64,000 bases of DNA from DAOUAM01 sp034433305. Lineage in GTDB: Bacteria > Chloroflexota > Dehalococcoidia > Lucifugimonadales > DAOUAM01. The position numbers were made by a program, and so were the translations under genes. Below are positions 37,651 to 47,484 of this stretch, piece by piece; the stretch's first letter is position 1, and the number at the start of each line of letters is the position of its first letter. The notes below the pieces were generated by a model, which worked only from the letters and a program-made list of their open reading frames with translations, did not search any database and was not told the DNA's origin. The stretch is from positions 1 through 64,000 of the forward strand of contig DAOUAM010000052.1 in NCBI GenBank assembly GCA_034433305.1, in the 5' to 3' direction.

Positions 37651-38360
37651 GGAACACCCTGATCATCGCCTGGAAAGAGATCAAGACCTACTTCTCCACC
37701 CCCATGGCGTATATCATCGGCGGCATGTTCCTGGTGTACGCCGGCATAGTGTTTGTCAACGACATAAGCGGCGCCTTCGCCGAGGCCAGCGTCCGGGGGT
37801 TCATCGTCCCGGCTAGCTTCTTCTTCGTGCTGCTGTCGCCGCTGCTGACCATGCGGCTGCTGGCCGAGGAGCAGAAGATGGGCACCCTGGAGCTGCTGCT
37901 GACGGCGCCGGTGCGGGACTGGGAAGTGGCCATGGGCAAGTACCTGGCGAGCCTCGTCATCCTGGCGGCCACCATCGCCCTGACGCTGTACTACGTGCTG
38001 CTGCTGTACTGGTTCGGCGAGCCTGACGGCGGGCCGGTGTTCAGCGCCTACCTGGGGCTGTTCCTGCACGGTGCGGCGTCGCTGTCCGTGGGGCTGCTGG
38101 CGTCGTCCCTTACCAGCAACCAGATCGTGGCGGCGGTGGTGGGCGTGGGCATCCTGCTGCCCCTGTCCTTCACCGACTTCGTGGCCGAGCGCGTCACTGG
38201 CTTCGCCTCGGACATACTGCAAGCTATGTCCATGGGAGCGCACTTCACCGATTTCACCCGAGGCATCATAGACACCAGCCACGTGGTGTACTACGTTACC
38301 GTAGCGGCGGTGTTCCTGTTCCTGACAGTCAGGTCCCTTGAAACTCGCAGGTGGCGATAA
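37647..38360 (+). CDS. ABC-2 permease, GldF-like
   Basis: 237 aa with about six membrane segments. The start is TTG at 37647, overlapping the ATPase stop by four bases and preceded by GAGGAGG. EEQKMGTLELLLTAPV near residue 80 is the hallmark of this ABC-2 permease branch. Confidence 0.88.
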   Translation: MRNTLIIAWKEIKTYFSTPMAYIIGGMFLVYAGIVFVNDISGAFAEASVRGFIVPASFFFVLLSPLLTMRLLAEEQKMGTLELLLTAPVRDWEVAMGKYLASLVILAATIALTLYYVLLLYWFGEPDGGPVFSAYLGLFLHGAASLSVGLLASSLTSNQIVAAVVGVGILLPLSFTDFVAERVTGFASDILQAMSMGAHFTDFTRGIIDTSHVVYYVTVAAVFLFLTVRSLETRRWR

Positions 38361-40012
38361 CCTTGGCACAGACCACAAGAGCCGGCGAAAGTCTGCTGAA
38401 AGATACCCTGTTACCCACGCTCCGCTCTCTAGGCTTCTGGAGCTTCGTGCTGGCCATAGTCGGCGCCATCGCGCTGATAGCCGGCATTGTCATATACCTG
38501 ACCATAGAGGAGATACGGGGCTTTGCCATAAGCGTCCTCTCCATAGGAGCGCTGATGCTGTTCCTGGCCCTGGTCCTGTCGCCCAGGGCGGTGGCCCTGT
38601 TCCTGGTGGGACGCCAGGGCAGGTATGGCAGCAATGTGCTGGTGATGAGCGCCGCCTTTTTCGCCATCGCCATCCTGGTCAACTTCCTCACGTTCCGCAA
38701 CCCTGCCCGCATGGATGTCACGGCCACCCGCGTCTTCACCCTGGCGCCCCAGACGGTGCAGGTGCTGGAGAACCTCCAGAGCACCATCCGGGCCAATGCC
38801 TTCTTCGTCCCCAACGACTCCAGGCAGCGCTTCGCCCGCCAGCAGGCCGAGGACCTGCTCAACGAGTTCTCCCGTCGCTCCCAGAAGTTCGAGTTCCGCT
38901 TCATTGACCCGGAGCTTAACCCTTCCCTGGCCCGGCGGTACAACGTCACCCAGTACCCGGCGGTGGTGTTCGAGGACGTGGAGCGCGGCACTCAGCAGCA
39001 GGCCACGGGCTTCACCGAGCAGCGGTTCCTCACCGCCATCCTGTCGGTGACAGGCATCCAGCAGAAGCGCGTCTATTACCTCATCGGCCATAAGGAGCGG
39101 GACATCACCCGCGACCTGGCCACGGGCAATATCCAGGACGACGGCTTCGACCTGGCTGTGGAGGGCATGGAGCGGGACAACTACACGGTGCTGCCGCTGA
39201 ACCTCCAGCAGGTGGACAGGGTGCCCGACGACACGGCGGTGCTGGTCATAGCCGGCCCCAGGCAGGAGATGAGCTCCACGGACAGGGACAAGCTGGTCGA
39301 GTACATCAAGCGCGGCGGCAGGATAGTGGCCCTGCTGGACCCGGAGACGCCGCCGTCCTTCGTGGACCTGGTCTCGCGCTGGGGCTTCAAACTGGGCGGC
39401 TACAGTATCGCCGACGCGGCAAGCTCCGTGGGCGGCGAGATGCTGACACCGCTGCTGCAGAGGGCCAACGGCCAGTACACCAGCAGCGAAGTCTCTGGCG
39501 TGCAGATAGCCGACCAGGTCAGCGTCACATTCTACCCTGGAGTTACCTCCATCGAGCCGGTCATTCCCCTGGAGGACATGCCCTTCTCCATCCAGTTCAA
39601 GCCGTTGGGCATGACCACCCCGGCAAGCTGGCTGGAGACGGACGTGGAGCACGTGAACTTTGAGCCTGACAAGGAGGTGGCTGGCCCCTTCGTGGTGGCC
39701 GCTGTCATCGAGGCCAGCGGCACGGTGGACGAGAAGGAGACGCATCGTCCCGCCAAGTTTATCATCTTCGGCGACTCCGACTTCATCAAGAACAACCGCA
39801 TCAACAGCTTCGACAACCAGGACATGTTCCTGAACTCGGTCAACTGGCTGGCCGAGGACTTCAACCAGATATCCATCAGGCCGAAGCTCTACGCCTTCCG
39901 GGAGCTGGTGGTCACATCCCGAGAGCGGGAGTTCATCAAGTGGACAAGCTGGCTCCTGCCGCCCAGCGTGATGGTCCTCCTGGGGGCCATCGTCTGGTGG
40001 CGAAGACGCTAG
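38351..40012 (+). CDS. GldG-like ABC auxiliary protein
   Basis: 553 aa. Two or three N-terminal membrane segments, a large extracytoplasmic DUF4350/GldG-type domain (LNEFSRRSQKFEFRFIDPELNP, PDDTAVLVIAGPRQEMSSTD, GGRIVALLDPE) and a C-terminal membrane helix (LLPPSVMVLLGAIVWW). The start is GTG 38351 or TTG 38363; the latter has AGGTGG upstream. Works with the preceding ATPase and permease. Confidence 0.85.
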   Translation: MAITLAQTTRAGESLLKDTLLPTLRSLGFWSFVLAIVGAIALIAGIVIYLTIEEIRGFAISVLSIGALMLFLALVLSPRAVALFLVGRQGRYGSNVLVMSAAFFAIAILVNFLTFRNPARMDVTATRVFTLAPQTVQVLENLQSTIRANAFFVPNDSRQRFARQQAEDLLNEFSRRSQKFEFRFIDPELNPSLARRYNVTQYPAVVFEDVERGTQQQATGFTEQRFLTAILSVTGIQQKRVYYLIGHKERDITRDLATGNIQDDGFDLAVEGMERDNYTVLPLNLQQVDRVPDDTAVLVIAGPRQEMSSTDRDKLVEYIKRGGRIVALLDPETPPSFVDLVSRWGFKLGGYSIADAASSVGGEMLTPLLQRANGQYTSSEVSGVQIADQVSVTFYPGVTSIEPVIPLEDMPFSIQFKPLGMTTPASWLETDVEHVNFEPDKEVAGPFVVAAVIEASGTVDEKETHRPAKFIIFGDSDFIKNNRINSFDNQDMFLNSVNWLAEDFNQISIRPKLYAFRELVVTSREREFIKWTSWLLPPSVMVLLGAIVWWRRR

Positions 40013-40027
40013 GGCAGGGGTGGTAGC

Positions 40028-41089
40028 ATGAGCCTCCGGACGACGGTCTTCCTGATTATCGCGGCCGCCATCGTCGGCGTTATCGTGTACATAAACCCCT
40101 TCAAGAAGGACGAGGAGGACGAGCCTGACCCGCCCTGGTTCTACCAGGTCTCCATGGATGACATCACCACCATCCAGGTCAAGCACCAGGACAAGCAGGT
40201 GAAGTTCATCAAGGGGCCAGAGGACGCCTGGCTGTTCGAGGACCCCGAAGGCATACCGCCCAGCCACGAGCGCTGGGGCGGCATTCCGCTCCTGCTGAGC
40301 GGGCCGCAGACGCGCCGCAACCTGACGGAGCAGCCCCAGCTTATCGAGAATATCAACCTGGCGGACTACGGCCTGGACGATCCCCAGACCATTGTTGACC
40401 TGGACATGGTGGGCAACCGGCACCTTCAGTTCCGCCTGGGGGACAAGACCACCGACGGCGGCCACCACTACGCCCAGGTGGTGGGCTTCCCCCAGCTGTT
40501 CACCATCGCCGCAAGCTGGGGCGACGTGGTCGCCAGGCTGGCAGCCGAGCCTCCGCTGCCCAAGTGGTACGTCAAGCGCACGCCCGAGGAGATTGTGGAG
40601 CTGAACATCTACCTGGGCGACTATACCTCTGAGAACACGGAACTGCTCCAGTTCAAGAAGGACAGCGATAACGGCACCTGGTCAGTCCAGCACTATGACG
40701 AGGACCAGCAGGCGTACCCTGTTGACCCCAACCGCCTGGAGGAGCTTGTCTCCCTGCTCAGCGGGCCTCCCACCATCGCCGTGGCAGACCCCAAGGCCGA
40801 GGACAAGGACTTTGCCCAGTACGGCATAGGCAAGGAGTCCAGCGCCATCGAGCTACGGTTCGCCGGGGAGACCGAGCGCGGCACCCGGTTCATAGATGGC
40901 ATCCTGTTCACCCTGGGCACCAAGGCCCCCGAGAAGAACGGCTACTATGCCCGCTCCGAGAGCGACGAGTTCTTCAAGCCGGTGCTGCTGCTGGACGCCG
41001 CCTGGACGGAGAAGGTGCTGGGCCTGAAGGACAACATCCCCTACGCGCCGGAGTCCCGCGCCTCCGCCGGCAGCCAGCCCCAGCCCTAG
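40028..41089 (+). CDS. DUF4340 protein
   Basis: 353 aa. One N-terminal membrane helix (FLIIAAAIVGVIVYI) then repeated DUF4340 modules, seen in LADYGLDDPQTIVDL and the second FAQYGIGKESSAIEL. These proteins are regularly the last gene of GldA-F-G type operons, as here (15 bases after GldG). Function unknown; anchored and facing outside by inference. Confidence 0.85.
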   Translation: MSLRTTVFLIIAAAIVGVIVYINPFKKDEEDEPDPPWFYQVSMDDITTIQVKHQDKQVKFIKGPEDAWLFEDPEGIPPSHERWGGIPLLLSGPQTRRNLTEQPQLIENINLADYGLDDPQTIVDLDMVGNRHLQFRLGDKTTDGGHHYAQVVGFPQLFTIAASWGDVVARLAAEPPLPKWYVKRTPEEIVELNIYLGDYTSENTELLQFKKDSDNGTWSVQHYDEDQQAYPVDPNRLEELVSLLSGPPTIAVADPKAEDKDFAQYGIGKESSAIELRFAGETERGTRFIDGILFTLGTKAPEKNGYYARSESDEFFKPVLLLDAAWTEKVLGLKDNIPYAPESRASAGSQPQP

Positions 41090-41157
41090 TGCTAAACTCC
41101 ATGGGCACAGGCAGGCCGGCCCAAGAGGGCGCACGTCGCCTTCCCCGCCCGAGGATG

Positions 41158-42582
41158 CTATACCCGCTGAATGTTCTCATGCCCCCTCAGGCTGGCGCCC
41201 TGGCGCAGTAGCTCGTCCTGGGCAGGCACGTCCCTGGGCGGCAGGCCAGAACGGGCAGCCAGGGCAGCGCAGACGCCCGCCGCCTGGCCTGTCGCCATGG
41301 CCACAGGCATCACCCGGTAGGAGGACATGGCCTCGTGGGTGCCGGAGAGGCAGCGCCCGGCTACCAGCAGGCCCTCGACACCCTGGGGCAGCAGGCACCG
41401 CAGCGGTATGTCGTAGGACTCCCCCGGAGGAAGGCGCTGGAGCAGCGTACCCTTGCCTGAGGGATTGTGGATATCTATGGGGTACGAGCAGCGGGCGACC
41501 ACGTCGGGGAACTTGCGGGCAGACAGCACATCCTCTGCGGTCAAGTGGTACTCCCCTGTGATCCTGTGGGTCTCCCGTACGCCGATGCCCACACCGCTCT
41601 GCGCCACGTAGGACCTCTCGAAGCCAGGGACGTAGCGCCGCAGGAAGGCGGCTATCTCCCGCATCTGCCGCCGAGCGCACCATTCAGCGTAGGTCAGGTC
41701 CCACACGTCAATGCCCAGGACTCCCGTCACCCGTGTGGTGTTGACGCTGACTTCGCGCTGGTGAGGCGTGCCGAAAAACAGGATGTCCTCGCGGGGAAGG
41801 TGCAACTCTCCGGCCTCGGCAGCCCGCTGGATGAGGTCCCACAGGCCATGCACGCCGCGCCACTGGCCCGGATGGGCGCTGGCGTAAGCCTGGAAGGCGG
41901 CCCGCTCGAACTCCACCATGCGGAACATCAGAGTCATGGGCTGGACCGAGCCATCCTCCAGGCGGCCTATCTCGAAGGGCGCGCCGGCCATGGCCGCAAT
42001 GTCGCCGTCGCCCGTGCAGTCCACCACGGCCTTTGCCCGCACCACCACCGGCCCGGACTTGGTCTCAAAGACCACGCCCTGCAGGGCACCGCTCCCAAGC
42101 ACACCCGAGGCGAAGGCGTGGAACAGGAGCTGCACGCCGGCCTCGTCCAGCACCTCCATGGCCACCGACTTGAACACCTCAGGGTCGAAAGGCACCACGA
42201 AGCCCGTGGCCTCAGAGGGAGGGACGGCGCCGCCGGCCGCCACCAGCCTGTCCAGGAACTTCTTCACGACACCCGCCACCACGGGGTCGCCGGGGCCGTG
42301 GTCTGGCGGCAGCAGGTGGCGCGCTGCCTCCGGGGACGTACCACCTCGCTGCGTGTGAAAGGACATGAGGGGCATGACCAGGGCCACCGTGGCGTTGCCG
42401 CCCAGGAAGCCGTAACGCTCCACCAGCACCACCTGAGCGCCCACCGCCGCTGCACCCAGCGCCGCGCCCATGCCCGCCGGGCCTCCGCCCACCACCAGCA
42501 CGTCGGTGCTGGCAGCCAGCCTGGCGCTCCTGGCGGGTAGCGTCACCTCAGCGGCATGGCCTGGACGGGGCAGGGGAGGCAT
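41158..42582 (-). CDS. FAD-dependent oxidoreductase
   Basis: 474 aa. N-terminal dinucleotide-binding motif DVLVVGGGPAGMGAALGAA, then VERYGFLGGNAT and VVDCTGDGDIAAMAGAPFE, which place it in the FAD-dependent oxidoreductase family related to the FixC/thiazole-synthase-like group (Pfam FAD_oxidored). The C-terminal LLVAGRCLSGTHEAMSSYRVMPVAMATGQ is typical. Substrate unknown. Two bases separate it from the pyruvyl transferase gene. Confidence 0.85.
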   Translation of the reverse strand: MPPLPRPGHAAEVTLPARSARLAASTDVLVVGGGPAGMGAALGAAAVGAQVVLVERYGFLGGNATVALVMPLMSFHTQRGGTSPEAARHLLPPDHGPGDPVVAGVVKKFLDRLVAAGGAVPPSEATGFVVPFDPEVFKSVAMEVLDEAGVQLLFHAFASGVLGSGALQGVVFETKSGPVVVRAKAVVDCTGDGDIAAMAGAPFEIGRLEDGSVQPMTLMFRMVEFERAAFQAYASAHPGQWRGVHGLWDLIQRAAEAGELHLPREDILFFGTPHQREVSVNTTRVTGVLGIDVWDLTYAEWCARRQMREIAAFLRRYVPGFERSYVAQSGVGIGVRETHRITGEYHLTAEDVLSARKFPDVVARCSYPIDIHNPSGKGTLLQRLPPGESYDIPLRCLLPQGVEGLLVAGRCLSGTHEAMSSYRVMPVAMATGQAAGVCAALAARSGLPPRDVPAQDELLRQGASLRGHENIQRV

Positions 42583-42584
42583 GG

Positions 42585-43739
42585 CTACTGTCCCATGGCG
42601 CCACGGCCGGCCCTGGCGGCCTGCTGGGCCAGCAAGCGCACGGCGATGCGGTTGTTCTCCCTGGCGCGCTCCTGAAGGGAGGGGAGCAGCTTGCCTATCC
42701 TGGCCTGGATGTCCCTGCGCAGGTCCCAGGAGCGGTCAATGTAGGCAATCAACTGGCCCGCGTTGACCTGTTTGGCCGGAGGCATGTCTATCTCCAGCGC
42801 TTCCAGGAAGCCGCTCACCTTGTCGGCGTAAGGCAGCGCCACGAAAGGCACCTGCCGCATGGCCGCGAACATCAGGAAGTGCAGGCGCACGCCCACGGCA
42901 AAGGCAAAGTGGCCAATGAGCGAGAGCAACTGGCCTGGCGTGTACTCGCCCTTCAGGACTGTGGCGCGGTCAGCATGGGACATCTGGGCGATGACGGCGT
43001 GGGAGAACTGCATGTCCAGGTTGCGCCGCTCCATGGGCACGAAGACGAGGTCGGCGTCGAGCCTGTCTATCATGTAGTCGGCGGTGTTGGCCAGCATGGC
43101 CTGGTAGTGGGCCGGGTCTATATCGGGCGCGGCCACGCCAGGCTCGCGGACGGATACTCCCACCAGCCGGTGGCGGCGGTTCAGGCCCTCGGTCTCCAGA
43201 GCGCCAGAGGGCAACGGCTCTGGCTGCAGCAGCAGCGCCGGGTCCGCCGTGACCTGTATGTCGCGCACAACGCCGACCTGCTCCAGCAACTGGCGCGCTC
43301 GCCTCTCCCGCACCGTGACCTCGGTGGCCCTGTTCAGGCAGTCACGCACAAGCTGCTGTGCCGCCGCTTCCTGCAGTGGCCCGGCGCTTACGGCGTAGAC
43401 CATCACCGGCAAGCCCATGTCCTCGGCCAGGGCGACCTCTCGCAGGTACATGGCCGCCTCGGCGTCGAAGAGGATCCCGCCGCCACCCAGGACAAACAGG
43501 TCGAGTCGCTCTATCTCCGGGGCGACCTCGCCACGAGAAAGCTCACGCACTGGCACCGCCCGCTCGACTTTATGGCGGGCCAGGGTGTCCCTGGGGTTGC
43601 GCGAGAATACGGTGATCTCGACCGGAAGGGAACGCCTCAGTTCGGTGACCATGACCTGGAGGATAGCCTCGTCGCCCAGGTTCATGCCACCGTAGGAGCC
43701 GGAAATACCAACGCGAAAGGGCTGCTCCCTGCTGACCAT
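42585..43739 (-). CDS. CsaB-like polysaccharide pyruvyl transferase
   Basis: 384 aa. ISGSYGGMNLGDEAILQVM at the start and the DLFVLGGGGILFD block are hallmarks of the polysaccharide pyruvyl transferase family; the CsaB branch adds pyruvate ketals to cell-wall polymers that anchor S-layer proteins. The C-terminal VGVRLHFLMFAAM segment is conserved. First gene of a pair with the FAD oxidoreductase. Confidence 0.85.
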   Translation of the reverse strand: MVSREQPFRVGISGSYGGMNLGDEAILQVMVTELRRSLPVEITVFSRNPRDTLARHKVERAVPVRELSRGEVAPEIERLDLFVLGGGGILFDAEAAMYLREVALAEDMGLPVMVYAVSAGPLQEAAAQQLVRDCLNRATEVTVRERRARQLLEQVGVVRDIQVTADPALLLQPEPLPSGALETEGLNRRHRLVGVSVREPGVAAPDIDPAHYQAMLANTADYMIDRLDADLVFVPMERRNLDMQFSHAVIAQMSHADRATVLKGEYTPGQLLSLIGHFAFAVGVRLHFLMFAAMRQVPFVALPYADKVSGFLEALEIDMPPAKQVNAGQLIAYIDRSWDLRRDIQARIGKLLPSLQERARENNRIAVRLLAQQAARAGRGAMGQ

Positions 43740-44106
43740 CTGCCTTCTTACCTCTCCTCCACTTCCACAGCGTCCCCAAAAGCATGTGTGGAAAGCCCTT
43801 TTGCTTATCGTGCCTTCTCCCAGGCCTGCCCCAGAGAACGCTTACTGCTCGACATAAGGGGGGTGGCGTATAGTGGAACGGGCGCTGAGAGAACTCACCC
43901 TCAGTCTTTAAGGACACCAGGGGTGAGGTCGGCCCGGCCTCGCCAGCTTCCAGCTACCCTCAATAACTGTCTGCTCCTGGGCCACGCGCCGAGGGGGCAT
44001 GGCCTGACCTCTCTCTGGCTATTACCCAACAAATAGTAGCTGAAAGCCGCGTCAGTGGCGTCGTCACATACGATTAGAGGCACCCAACAAAACGTCCGCG
44101 CCGGCG
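43740..44106. other. Intergenic region between csaB-like gene and recG
   Basis: 367 bases; both flanking genes are on the minus strand. It should hold the promoter of the csaB-like operon and the recG terminator, but I see no clear consensus boxes and no RNA gene. Confidence 0.4.
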
Positions 44107-46617
44107 TCAGCTAGCCTCGTCGGCCAGGCTGGCCTGGTACTGCTGGAGACGCTGGGCCAGGCCGGCGTGCTCCGGCCGGGCAAGCTCAGGGTCGCTTTTG
44201 AGCAGGCGCGCGGCCTCGCGGCGGGCCAGGTCCAGGATGTCCTGGTCGGACAGGCGGGCCACATTCAGGTCTGGCAGGCCGCTCTGGCGTGTGCCCAGGT
44301 AGTCGCCGGGGCCACGCAGCTCCAGGTCCTTCTCGGCCAGTCTGAAGCCGTCGTGAATGGCCACCAGGGCGTTCAGCCGCTCCCGGGCCTCCTCGCTGAT
44401 GGAGTCGGCCACCAGGACGCAGTAGCTCTGGTGCTGGCCGCGGCCTACCCTGCCCCGGAACTGGTGGAGCTGGGCCAGGCCGAAGCGGTCGGCGCCGTCT
44501 ATGAGCATCACCGTGGCGTTGGGCACGTCTATGCCCACCTCCACCACCGGCGTGGACACCAGGATATGCAGCTCGCCTCGCTTGAACTGGTCCATCACCT
44601 GCTGTTTCTCGGCCAGGGACATGCGCCCGTGGAGCAGGCCCAGCCTCAGGTCGGGGAACACCTCGGCGGACAGGCGCTCGTGCTCCTTCGTGGCGGCGGC
44701 CGCCTGTATCGCCTCCGACTCCTCGATGAGCGGGCAGACGATGAAGGCCTGACGCCCCTTCATGACCTCAGACCGGACGAGGTTGTAGGCCAGCGCCCTC
44801 CGTTCGCCCTCCACGAAGCGCGTCCGCACCTCCTGGCGCCCGGGCGGCAGCTCGTCAATGATGGACATGTCCAGGTCACCATAGAGGGTAAGGGCCAGGG
44901 AGCGAGGGATAGGCGTCGCCGACATGGCCAGCAGGTGGGGCCGCTGGCCCTTCTGGCGCAGGGCGGCCCGCTGCATGACGCCGAAGCGGTGCTGCTCGTC
45001 CACCACTGCCAGGGCCAGTCGGGGTATCTCCACGTCCTCCTGTATGAGGGCGTGGGTGCCGATGACGATGTCCACCTGGCCGGCCGCCAGGCGCTGGTGC
45101 ATGTCCTCCTTGGCGCGCCGGGGCATGCTGCCCAGCAGCAGGCCAATGACTATGGGCCGGGGAAGACCGCCCAGGCGCACCGACACCAGGTACTCCTCCG
45201 GCATTGCCTCGGACAGCCTGGAGAGCAGGCCCGACACGGTGAGGAAGTGCTGCTCGGCCAGTACCTCGGTGGGGGCCATAAGGGCGCCCTGGAAGCCGTT
45301 GGCGGCGGCCACCAGCAGCGCGGCCAGCGCCACCACCGTCTTGCCGCTGCCCACGTCGCCCTGGAGCAGCCGGCCCATGGGGGTGGTCCTGCCCATATCC
45401 TCCAGGACCTCCCGCAGCGCCCTGGCCTGGGCGCCCGTCAGGGCGAAGGGCAGCGAGCCGAGGAAGGCGTCCAGCAGCTCCCTGTCCGCCCGCAGCGGGA
45501 CGCTCTCGCCCTGCTCCTGCCACTGCTGCCTGCGCCTCAGCAGGACGAGCTGCATCAGGAACAGCTCGTCGAAGGCCAGGCGGTAGCGCGCCGCCTTCCA
45601 GGCCGCGAGGGTGTCGGGGTAGTGCATCTGGGCGATGGCGTCCTGGAGGCCCACCAGGCCGGCGCGGTGCCGGATGTCCTCAGGCAGAAAGTCCGCCACC
45701 CTGGGAAGGGCGACCTCCAGGGCCTGCTTCACTGCTCTCCGCAGCGTCCTCTGGTAAAGCCCTTCCACCAGGTGGTACACCGGCACCAGCCGGCCGGTGT
45801 GCACCAGCTCCTCCTGGCCGCGCAGCAACTCCCAGTCTGGCGACTCGAAGACCAGCATCCCACGGAACACGCTGATCTTGCCGCTGAGGACGACCTGGAC
45901 GCCTGGCTTGAGCGCGCTGGCGACGAACTTGTTCCTGAACCAGACAGCCCGCACGTTGCCCGTCTCGTCCCCCAGGATGGCCTGGGTGGACTTGAAGCTC
46001 TGGTTGCCCAACTGGGTGACCTCGGCCTCCCAGACGGTCAGGACAGCGGTCTGGTCCTCGCCGGGCCGCAACTGGGCGACCTTGCGGATGTTGGCGTAGT
46101 CGTTGTGGCGAAAGGGGAAGTGGTATATCAGGTCGCGCACCGTCTGGATGCCCAGCTTCCGCAGCTTTGCCGCAGTCTGGACCGAGACACGGTGGAGGCG
46201 GGTGACATCGTCATCCAGGGAGATACTGGCTGACGCCGGCTTGCCTGCTGGCCGAGGCTTTGGAGAAGCGGCGCTCACTCCGGCGGCGCGGCCAGCAGAC
46301 TGGTGCGGCCTGGCCCTCGGCCCTGGTGTGGCCCGCGATGCCTCTGGACTCGTGGCGCTGCTCGCCTGCTCTCCATCTCTCACGCTGGCTGGCTTTCCCG
46401 CGAGTTTGGCCAGCACAGCTTCCGCCCATGCCCTGCGCTGGTCCTGCGTGAGGCTGGAGTAGGAGACCAGCTCGCCCAGCACCGGCCTCAGCTCTTCGGC
46501 CTTGTTTTGCAGGAACCTGTCGAGGCCGCCGGTGACTGTCCTGTCGCCAAACCCCCGCTTCTGCTCCTGCTGGAGGATCTTCCTCAGGGTCTCGGAGGCT
46601 GGGCTGGTGCCTGGCAT
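44107..46617 (-). CDS. recG: ATP-dependent DNA helicase RecG
   Basis: 836 aa. Remodels stalled forks and branched DNA. A ~150-residue Ala/Pro-rich N-terminal extension precedes the OB/wedge domain (TVRDLIYHFPFRHNDYANI). Helicase motifs are GDVGSGKT, VVDEQHRFGV, MSATPIPRSLAL, STPVVEVGIDVPNA and QFRGRVGRG. I start at the ATG at 46617; the frame continues into the degV gene without meaning. Last gene of the fakA-degV-recG run. Confidence 0.95.
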   Translation of the reverse strand: MPGTSPASETLRKILQQEQKRGFGDRTVTGGLDRFLQNKAEELRPVLGELVSYSSLTQDQRRAWAEAVLAKLAGKPASVRDGEQASSATSPEASRATPGPRARPHQSAGRAAGVSAASPKPRPAGKPASASISLDDDVTRLHRVSVQTAAKLRKLGIQTVRDLIYHFPFRHNDYANIRKVAQLRPGEDQTAVLTVWEAEVTQLGNQSFKSTQAILGDETGNVRAVWFRNKFVASALKPGVQVVLSGKISVFRGMLVFESPDWELLRGQEELVHTGRLVPVYHLVEGLYQRTLRRAVKQALEVALPRVADFLPEDIRHRAGLVGLQDAIAQMHYPDTLAAWKAARYRLAFDELFLMQLVLLRRRQQWQEQGESVPLRADRELLDAFLGSLPFALTGAQARALREVLEDMGRTTPMGRLLQGDVGSGKTVVALAALLVAAANGFQGALMAPTEVLAEQHFLTVSGLLSRLSEAMPEEYLVSVRLGGLPRPIVIGLLLGSMPRRAKEDMHQRLAAGQVDIVIGTHALIQEDVEIPRLALAVVDEQHRFGVMQRAALRQKGQRPHLLAMSATPIPRSLALTLYGDLDMSIIDELPPGRQEVRTRFVEGERRALAYNLVRSEVMKGRQAFIVCPLIEESEAIQAAAATKEHERLSAEVFPDLRLGLLHGRMSLAEKQQVMDQFKRGELHILVSTPVVEVGIDVPNATVMLIDGADRFGLAQLHQFRGRVGRGQHQSYCVLVADSISEEARERLNALVAIHDGFRLAEKDLELRGPGDYLGTRQSGLPDLNVARLSDQDILDLARREAARLLKSDPELARPEHAGLAQRLQQYQASLADEAS

Positions 46618-46625
46618 GGGTAGCG

Positions 46626-47471
46626 TCAGTCCACGGCGCGGAGCAGCCCGATGCCCAGCGCTCCGGGGCCAACGTAGGTCCCCAGCACTGGGCCGAAGCG
46701 CGCCAGATAGGGAGTCTTGCCTTGTGGCAGCAGGTCGGCCAGGTCCCTGGCGACCTGCTGGGCATCTTCTGGGGTAGTGCTGTAGAGGACGGCCATCTCC
46801 TCCACGGGGGCGAAGCTGCGGGCGACCTCCTTGAGCCGGGCCAGGCCCTTGGGGCGAGTGCGCGGCCTGTCCAGCGGGTGGACCTCGCCGTCCCGGACGA
46901 TGACCATGGGCTTGACCTTCAGCAGCGAGCCTACCATGGCCTGGGCCTTGCCGATGCGTCCGCCCTTTTGCAGGTACTCCAGGGTGTCCAGCAGCACGAA
47001 GCAGCGGCAGCGGCTGGCGGCATGCCGCGCGGCGCTGACCACCTCCTGGAGGCTGACGCCCTGCTTGGCCAGCCTGGCCGCCACCATGGCCACCAGGCCC
47101 ACGCCCATGGAGGCCTGATAGGTGTCCAGCACCTCGATGGGGCAACTGATGCTGACCTGCTCCTTCGCGCGGCCAGCGGCGTTCATGGTGCCGCTGACCC
47201 TGGAGGAGATGTGCACCGAGAGTATGCCATCGGCGCCCTTGCTCAGGCGCTCGTAGACCTCCATGAATGCGCCTATGGACGGCGCGGAGGTCGTGGGAAG
47301 CTCAGCGCTCTCCTTCAGGCGGCGGTAGAACTCGTCGGGGAGCATGTCCACGCCGTCCCTGTACACCTGGGCGCCGAAGTGGACGTTCAGGGGCACCACC
47401 GTGATGTCCAGGCCCTGGGCCAGGTCGCTGGGCAGGTCTGAGGTGCTGTCGGTGACGACTCTAACTGCCAT
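46626..47471 (-). CDS. DegV-family fatty-acid-binding protein (FakB-like)
   Basis: 281 aa. VVTDSTSDLPSDLA at the start and SRVSGTMNAA near 90 are DegV hallmarks. DegV/FakB proteins carry a fatty acid to the kinase FakA, encoded 13 bases upstream. Two-gene fatty-acid kinase for using exogenous or recycled fatty acids. Confidence 0.92.
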   Translation of the reverse strand: MAVRVVTDSTSDLPSDLAQGLDITVVPLNVHFGAQVYRDGVDMLPDEFYRRLKESAELPTTSAPSIGAFMEVYERLSKGADGILSVHISSRVSGTMNAAGRAKEQVSISCPIEVLDTYQASMGVGLVAMVAARLAKQGVSLQEVVSAARHAASRCRCFVLLDTLEYLQKGGRIGKAQAMVGSLLKVKPMVIVRDGEVHPLDRPRTRPKGLARLKEVARSFAPVEEMAVLYSTTPEDAQQVARDLADLLPQGKTPYLARFGPVLGTYVGPGALGIGLLRAVD

Positions 47472-47484
47472 GCTCCACCGTCGC

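Noticed and set aside
38429..40468. 679-codon antisense frame across the GldG-like gene
   Set aside because: Mirror frame; the plus-strand gene fits its operon and family.
44107..47145. Longer RecG of 1012 residues
   Set aside because: The extra N-terminus lies on the degV gene in another frame; the start at 46617 is the first sensible one.
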